Assembly: GCF_905220415.1 (NCBI RefSeq)
Contig: NC_059568.1
Span: 16,244,001 to 16,308,000, forward strand
Length of the DNA: 64,000 nucleotides
Direction: 5' to 3'
Source: Colias croceus
Taxonomy: Eukaryota > Arthropoda > Insecta > Lepidoptera > Pieridae
Made by a program: the position numbers and the translations under genes
Notes under the pieces: model-generated
Databases searched by the model: none
Seen by the model: the letters and a program-made list of their open reading frames with translations, nothing else
What the model was told of the DNA's origin: nothing
Shown: positions 40,301 through 49,300 of the stretch, piece by piece
Layout: each line of letters opens with the position of its first letter
Numbering within the stretch: position 1 is the stretch's first letter

Positions 40301-43300
40301 TGGTGCAAATTTATGTTGTATAAAATAAGACTTGTTCAATTTAACGCAGAGTTTTACCAAGTCTTTTTAATTTTATGTTTTTTTGTGAATGTTCATTGAA
40401 TGTAAGATCCGATTAAAGACACGATTAAAAACTTGAAATTTTCATATATTTAACAAAACGCCAATAAGATCAGATCCATTCGATTTGAACATAAAATTAA
40501 CTGCGTTAAAAACAACCGACTTCAAAAACGGAAAAGTAAAAAATAAAAAAGATTTGATATTATTAATTGCTACATATTATTAATATCACATATTATTAAT
40601 CACATTTATAATATTGCTACATATTATTTAGATGTGCTATTTAATAAATAGCACATCTAAATAATATGTAGCAATTAATAATATCAAATCTTTTTTATTT
40701 TTTACTTTTCCGTTTTTGAAGTCGGTTGTTTTTAACGCAGTTAATTTTATTTAATACTTTTTAGTGTAATTTTCAACACGAATCAAACGAGCCCAAACTC
40801 GATAAAGTTGAGTCAATATATTACTGAGTTCCTATGGCCACCTTCCGATTCCATCATCAAATCAGCTCTATGTCATGATAATGTTTCATCGCTATCCAAT
40901 TTACACACTTATACAAAATTTCAGCTCAATCGGTTACCGGGAAGTGAATCAAAGTTACTTGCTACATTCCAATTAAGTCATCGAGTACAGACAAAAATGC
41001 TCATAAAATAAAAACTACTGGGCCTAGCCGAATAAAATTTTTATGGGACCAATTCGACACCATCTTGCATCGAACAAAAAAAGAATCACGTAAATCGGTT
41101 CAGAAACCTCGGAGTAATCGGTGTACATACATAAAAAAAAAAAAAAAAAAAAAAAATATACCGGCCGAATTGATAACCTCCTCCTTTTTTTTGAAGTCGG
41201 TTAAAAATGTTTCTGATTTATTTTCCAAATGGTAAAAATAAATCAGTAATTTAAAAGGCAAAAATATATTGTTCTAAACAATTAAAACCAATTCTATTCA
41301 AATGTCAACAGTCGAAAATCACTCTGTTTGGTAAGTAGAAATACCTCGAGAAACATAAATATAAACTTTGGAAAAGTGACCGGAGTTCGAGTTGTCCATT
41401 TGTCGGTTCGAAATATTCCGCATATTACCGTTTCATACTGCTTACAATCGAACTACCTTAGCTTCTTAAACTTTACAGTTCAACGGTTGCTTTGACAAAC
41501 CTCACCACAGAAAATTGTGAGCACGTTAAAAGTTATATTATTGTAAGATTCAGTGTTCGACGGACTTCGTTTAATCGAGATTTCCATCTGATTTGTTTGA
41601 AGAAACTAGTTTTTGTTCTTCGAGTCTTTTATTATAATGAGTCGCGCCGCAGATATGAATCAAAGAAAGATTTTCTCTTGGAAATGACTAGGGTACTTTA
41701 ATTTTACTTTACAACATTGTTGGCTTTTATGTCAAGTATTACTTTTAAACCAATTCGTGATAGAGAATACCTCTATATACAGAACATGACAATAAGAAGA
41801 AAACAAATAACAAGGGATGGGGACAGACATTATTAAAAATTTGTAACTCTTCGTCGTTTCTTTTTGGTAAGATCGATGCTGCAACAGTATTGTTAATCGA
41901 CGCGAACATATTACATTTTAAAATGTAAAACGGTCCTGTGAATAAATAATTTGATAAGCTGGATTACTTTTTTCATAACTTTGTTCTTTAAGTAACGTAT
42001 TAAAAGCTCAAACTGGTTTAAAATTTTAATTTCAACCCAGAATATCCTAGCAAGACTCGATCACCCGCAAAGCTGGCAAGTTCAGTGAAAAACAATGTAA
42101 CTCGGCTCCACAACTTCCCGAAGTTTCACCAAGCCGCCGCCGCCGCAGATCGCGATCGCTTATGTAACTGGAACTTTAAAGAAATTCCTCCCATGACCGA
42201 CTTTACTGATTGGGAATTTGAAAATTTGATAAAGATTAACGTTGCCGTTAAAATACGATTGGCGCAAAGCGAATCGCTAAATATGGATAGCGATGAACTT
42301 AATGATGCTTTTCGTTTGTATTTTTTGGGTTTGTTCTTAGACTAGGTGAACCGATTTTGATCATTTTTTTATACGAAAACTAGTGCCTTTCGGTTGATAT
42401 GTTCAAATTTTGTAGGCAACTTAGTTTTGTGTTAAAAAATAATCATCTGCTATAACCAGATAAAAGATAAAATAAACTGTAAGGGCAGAGTAATAAAAGT
42501 AAAGAGAGATATTTATAATAGATATGAAACTATGATTTACTTCACGCCTTTCTGAACATGGTCCAAAGAAAATAAGGGAATTCGTTAATAAAAAATTGTT
42601 TGATTTAAACAACTAAAATTAGCAGCAACGTTTGACGCTTATAATAAAAATAGACGTAGAAACTTTTTAAAAGTTCCAAATAAATTGCTGTTTATTATGG
42701 TAAAATCTCCATAATTCTTTCATATGAGAGTTGAGAAACATTGCCAGCATTATTCAGATAGATGAGATACAAATAGATATAAAATTATACTTAATGCTAA
42801 TTAGATAGGTGTTTCATATAATAAAATGGTCGTCATAGAAATGGGATTTAAGTAATTTACTTTACAGTAAAATATAATCCTTTATTTCATGCTATGTTAT
42901 TTAACTGTTAATTTAATTGTACCTAAACTATGCCTATGTGGGTATTAATAAAAAAACTTCAACAGTATTTCATTCTTAGTAATGGCTTGAATACTTTACT
43001 ATTATATGTTCACAAAAGCGTAAAGAATACGGACATTTCTAACAAAGATCAATTCGAGAAAGAAAGTCGACAAATTGTTATTTCATTGAAACCCTTGAAG
43101 AAAGTACGAGAGAAATTTTAAACCGCATCTAGCAGCATGATTTTTCCGATAAATCTTGGCGTTTTGCAAAGGTAATATCAATTGCGGCTCTCGTCGCCGA
43201 CTGAAAGGCTGGCTAGAGATAAATCAATTTACCGCTAGTCTCTATTCGATGGGCTACATTCTGATTTGATTCATAACAGTTAACAACACTCTGAAATAAA

Positions 43301-46300
43301 GATAAGTTTCATAAAACGTTTCAGGGAAGTTTTCAAACAAATCTCTAACGACCTCGTACCAATTAGATCGAAGCGAGACGTCAAAGATGAAATAAACTTT
43401 TTAAATGTCGTCCGAACTAAGGATGCAGTTTTGTTGCAGAAACTTTTGATTAGACAGTCTCACGAAGTTATAAGGATCTAACTTTCTTAAGGTACGACGT
43501 TATCGGGGCAAATTAGTGTTAGAGACTTCTGCATCAACTAGCAAGTGTCATTTGAACGTCTCCTTTGCGTAGTTTCCAAAGTACTCTGTTTCTCTTGTCG
43601 ATGTTGTTTGATTACTTTTGCAAAACGTGTAGGTGTACTCTTTTTGTACCTATAGTTTATTCGAAACATAATCTTCCCTTTGAAGGCTTGGACGAGGAGT
43701 GGAATCTATAATTTACATAATATTGGCCTTGTTATTGAAGTGGAATTTTTTATCGTCTTTTTTTTCTACCGTCTTCGTTTTTTCAAAAGCTTCAGATATC
43801 AAGATAATGGCTTCGAGACTTACCTTTTGATTCAAAGCGTTACTTATAATTTTCAATGTTTTCTACGTTATAATACTTTTCTTTCATTTTTTGATCCGAT
43901 CTCATGGAAATTATACAAGGTCTTAAAATGAAGGTAGGATTTTACTTTTTAGTAACTAGGAGATTTTTTATTTTCAACACCATTTCTTAACTTCCTCCTC
44001 AAATTGATTAAAATTCTATATATTTGAAAACCTCACTCTACCATAACCGTTATCCTATTCGATCTTCACTTTTATTCCCTTCGAACCGTATTCCCCAGCA
44101 CTCTTTATTTCACACAGTAATCTGTCAAACTAAGGCCCCTTCACGTCTATCAAGCGCATGCTTCCGACAATCTTCGCGACGGGCGTCACACCGTCACGAC
44201 GCCTTCACGCTCGTCGAGTCGTTGAGTTTAAACATGTTTAAAATGCGGAAATGCCAGCAATTTTTACTCCATATCGCAAGTTTGTGAATAAATTTATGAT
44301 TTGATTATTATATTTGTTTCGAATGCGACTTATCTATGGTCGGCTTATTAATTACTTTTTTTTTGAATGGCATAAACATTATTGTTAAAATTTTGAGAAA
44401 ATAAAAATATAGTTCATTGAAATAACTACATTCCTTGTCGAATTTTCTGTGAAAAGAAGAAAATTATTGGAAAATTAGGGTACATCTGTGTTGAATTACT
44501 TTGCCATCCTAAATAAGTTTACCTATAGTAAGTATATAATTACAATTTATTACATTATCTTTCATCAATAATTACAATTAGTAAAAGATCGCGTTCAAAC
44601 AATCGATTACTAAGCTGGCAATCAAAACTATACGCGTAATCATATTTTCGTTACTAAAATAACCTACGAAATCCACTTAGTCCATTTTTCACAATTACAC
44701 GCTCGAATTTAATTCACATAATCGCTTCAGCGGTTTTTCCAGTGGATTATTCGCTTCGCTTAACTTGATCCAATTTACCTTCTAAATGTCTCTAATAGGT
44801 CTCTGTAAGTGCCCAAAAATTCTTTGATTAATCTGGATAGCCCATAGCACGGTCTCGTGCGTCAAACGGTTTTATACTCTTCGTTTATCTTTGTACTTTT
44901 GAAGTTGGTTCTTTTCAGTTCACTTTGATTTTTGATCATTCCCTTAAAATTGATATCGTAATTGTAATCACATTTTGCGGTCGATGGTTGACAAATTACT
45001 CCGTACTGTCGGTTGTATTTAATCTCATTGATCACTCGCTCAATGGAATATGTCGAAATGCAAGCCGTCCTTAAATATTGTAACCACAATTGATTTAACT
45101 TCAGGTATTCATTCTTTATGGATCTCTATGTTTCATTTTACTGTTCGATAGGGTTAATATGAAATATTGCTCAAATAAAATATACGTTGCATTTAGTGAC
45201 AAATTGGTTTCAGCCAACATCTACCCTAAATGTGTTTTCCTATTTTTCACAATATGTTAGTAGTATGTAGTTTTCATATTCCCAGAAAAATAAATTAAAA
45301 TGAAAATTCAACAAACTGCGTCGGCGGATTGTCGATGCTTTGACATCTTCCGCCGGCAATGACATCACCGAAATATTGGAAATTAAAAGCTTCTAAGAAT
45401 GCGAGATAAAATTCTGAGGCATCAACAAATTGTAGCTGACGGAATGAAAACGAATGAAAGGAAGTTTTAATCACTTAAAAATAAAAGGAATTCCTTAAAC
45501 TTTTTAATTCTCTGTTAGGGTCTACATTTTATTTTTCTAAGGATTGAAGAATCTATCTCGAATGCTTGTTTATAGTTTGAAGTACTCTGTAACCGCTGTC
45601 TGACTTTGGAATTCTTTGTTTTACTTTGTTCGATCGTTGTTCTTCTTGTAAAACGAGTCTTTAATAAAATCTTTTAAAATATCTTACACCAACATTTCTA
45701 AAAGAAACAATTCCTTGAGTTTTATATTAAGTATTCTATTTCTAATATTGTTATTGAACTATGTATTTAACTGAAAGAGATCGCTGATAAGCGATAACGT
45801 TGTCTTTTGTACATCGACTTAAATGTTAAACGATTTGGTAAAATAAATAGGTAGTTAAATTAATAATTAAAAGCGCTCTGCGATGATTTTCAGAATGAAA
45901 AAGAACAAAAAACAAACATCGATACGACAATAATTGAAGCTGTGTTCAATAGAAACTGACAAGAAATACACACCACAAGTGATTTAAAAAAGAAAAAGGT
46001 AAAGTTACCCGGCGGAATGACAAGATATTATATTCGCAAAAGAATTCTAGAGGTAAATATCTCTAATGCTATGGCGAAGATGATATATCACGCACTATGC
46101 TCGTGTGAGCAAGCTTTGAACTTCAATGTAACACGTCTATGTTAAGGGTACAACCTTGACAGAGCCTTTCATGTTAAGCCATCGTATAAATCGAACTGCT
46201 CGTCATAACAACTTGTGATTTGGTTCACATTGAACATTTTATTGCAATTCTGAAAGATATTTCTTCATTTGTAACAAGTATTATTGATATTAATAATAAA

Positions 46301-49300
46301 ATATTGATGATGATTTTAACTTCCGTGTATAACACCATATTTCAGGACTCAAACAGATTTATTGTTAAGCCGTTTCCAATCAGATAAATGTTGTATTTGA
46401 AGCAGAATATGAAAGAGATAATATATTGCAAGTACCGAAAATCTCTAGAGAATTCGCAGCAAATCCATGTAATGCATTGAATTTACTTCTTTGTCTGGAC
46501 TTACCGCAAAATACCAATATTAAGCATGGCATTGAAATATAGAAGCATAAAATCAGCGCATATTTGACGAAAATAGAACTGATATACATTCGGTCCGTGG
46601 GATACTTATTTGATAGGTTGCTGCATATTATATATTTTAGATTTAAATTTCGCGAGCGGTGATACCAAAGAGTGTTAAAATGTATGATCGATAACTATTG
46701 AAATGAAATGTGATTATATTGAATGTTTCCAAGACATAATTTATACTTATAAGAAGCTGAAGAAGTGTACCGTCATCTTTTGAGAACAGCAGTAGCGATT
46801 GCTTCGCGGTAGAGTATGAATAAATCAAACTCGATCTCAAGAGCCAGAACGATAAAGAGTATTTTAATGAATTTTTCATCAAAACGTGAATCATGCTAGT
46901 TATTTGAAGATCTGCTCACGTTTTAATAAACTAAAGCTATCTAGTATGTATGTAATAAAATCGATGCTAGATAAATATTTTATGTGGAGAAAGTGCATAT
47001 TTATTTGAAATCTGATTCAGTTAAACAGTTAACTTAATATTAAAAAAAATAAAATTTTATATGATTTTGAGCTAGAGTATTATATTCAAACTTATTGAAT
47101 ATTGAATATAACCGTAACACCGCAATGAATAATAGGTAAACAACCCATCGATTGTTTAGCTCGATAACAATCGAATCTATTTCAATACGAAAGCCGATTT
47201 AATCAACCACAAATATCATGGGAATACAACATTTAAATCTAAATCAATTGATAGATGAAGTATGAAATATATTCAACCCACGCTGAAGGATCAAATAAAT
47301 TCCCTTAGGAATATAATTCAATTTTATTGGGAATGCAACTGAGCCGCGTTGGGTTGACTCAGAGTTGACGTCAAAGACGTAGTACTTGAACATACAGCCT
47401 CAGAGAAGCGCTCGAGCGGCGCGCTCAATCATCAAATAGAACAGCAAAATATTGACACGTTCGCACCCACTTGATCCCACTAATTGCTCTGTGATCGCCA
47501 TCGCCGCCGACTACGTCACAACTTCATTACTCGAATAAATTGAGTTTATTGCAAGCGCTAATTCTATTCCAGCCAATAGATAGATCAAATGTAAAGGTGA
47601 CGAACATCTTTATGATGTTTTACAAATTGCATTCTCTGCATTTATCATACACGCGAAATAAAAGCGCCCGTCGCACTTGAAAAACACGGTCTGAACCAAT
47701 TTTACAATAAGAAACGTACCGGTTTCACTCGAACAAAGGGGAGGTCGTTAGTTTTATTTTCCGAGATGTTTAGATGTTTGGGGTCCTCCCTGAAACTCTT
47801 TCCCGTTTTCATTTTAAATTGGGCCATGTACTATACATTATCTTTTCATCACGAGCGTGTAGCCGCAATGACTATGCTAATTTGAGAAGACTAACGAGAG
47901 AAGAGCTCTTATCTTTGAGAGATGTTATAGGCAAGTACTTATCTCGATACATTGCACTTTTCAACGAGAGCATTCTTAAGAATGTATAATGCACAGTAAA
48001 GACTCTAAACAATGTTGATATTAGTTGACGCGATCTTGCATTTCCGATATTCTAGTAACTTAATAAAAAGGGGCTGGTTACGTCATAAAGCTTGATGATT
48101 TAAATTGTCACAAATATGCCAATTATCTATGCATGTTATATTGAATTGTTAAGCAATATTGTTTTATTTGTCTCAATCTTAAAAAAAAAATTGTTTTTAT
48201 ACGTCAGCATAGCCAAATCAGTCGAGTGTGAGTTGGACTCATAAGCTAACCTAAACAGTACAAATAAGCTAATAATATAATAAAATAAGGTGGCAATATT
48301 CAAGAAAAAGCTTCATTCCATTAGCTAGATAAGTAAATTTGACAGATTGCATAACGAAAGCTTACGTTTTTTTCTTCGAAGATACAATAAGGCACATGTA
48401 ATAGTGGTTTAATATAAAAGATTTAATCTTGATAATGCTAGACATATCAAGTATTTCGAATGAAAATTGTCTATAATTACAAAGATAATATAAAAATATA
48501 AACTAGACTCCTGCGCAGGGTTGGTGTTTTTCTGTGGTTTTAGTGTATTACATGTAGAGCAATTAGTAGAGTAATTGATACATGTCGAAAATTTATCATT
48601 TTCTTTAAAAACTTGTACTTTTTAGCTACATTTTCGTAGGTAGATGTAAAAGTCAGAAAAATATATAGAATAATTACGGTATTTTTTGTATATTTGTTAT
48701 GATGTTGTGATATATTATGTATGATAAACTTTAAAATGATTGACTGCTCATGCGCAGTCTTAAATAAATAAGGAATAGTGATTTTAATTTACATTGATAA
48801 GATTTTGCGATCCCGAAATATAACATTTAAATAGGCGATGTGGACCTCATTCGGTTGTTTTCTTGAAAACCTTTTTTTATTTTCATTAATATTGCATAAA
48901 TTAACTATTACAGAAATGCAAACGAAATGCAACATAACATAGACTAACTATAATTTTTATAGACATGTTTTAGCGCACGGGCCTTTCATACAGTGTGGTA
49001 CATTTCTATTTAGAGATGATCCATTAACCTGGATACATTTTAAGGAGAAAAATGCGAAAATCTCGTCCGTCGCTAATACGGCTCAGTTTAATACTGCATA
49101 TGTAGAGATCTTTTATCTTCTAGCGGATTACGAACTAGAGTGTGAAACTGTAATTACACGCGATTAACGATGTAATTTTGAGAAAGATTCCAGTGTTAAA
49201 ATAGATTTTGTTGGAATTAAATCTATAGTGTACTGTATTTTACGTAGATTTAAGTCTTGACTGTAATCATCCCTGAACATAGCGTCTCAAATCTGTTTTG

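Noticed and set aside
40808..41011. 67-residue frame repeated identically at 59196-59399
   Set aside because: The identity comes from two copies of one young repeat element, not from a conserved gene.
42085..42345. 86-codon frame as a host gene
   Set aside because: No recognisable domain, promoter or splice context. Kept only as a low-confidence note.
43680..43931. Donor-like AAG|GTAAGT near 43827 on the minus strand as an extra Shaker exon
   Set aside because: In the needed phase a TGA lies seven bases before the donor and there is no ATG. It could at most be a non-coding leader exon.
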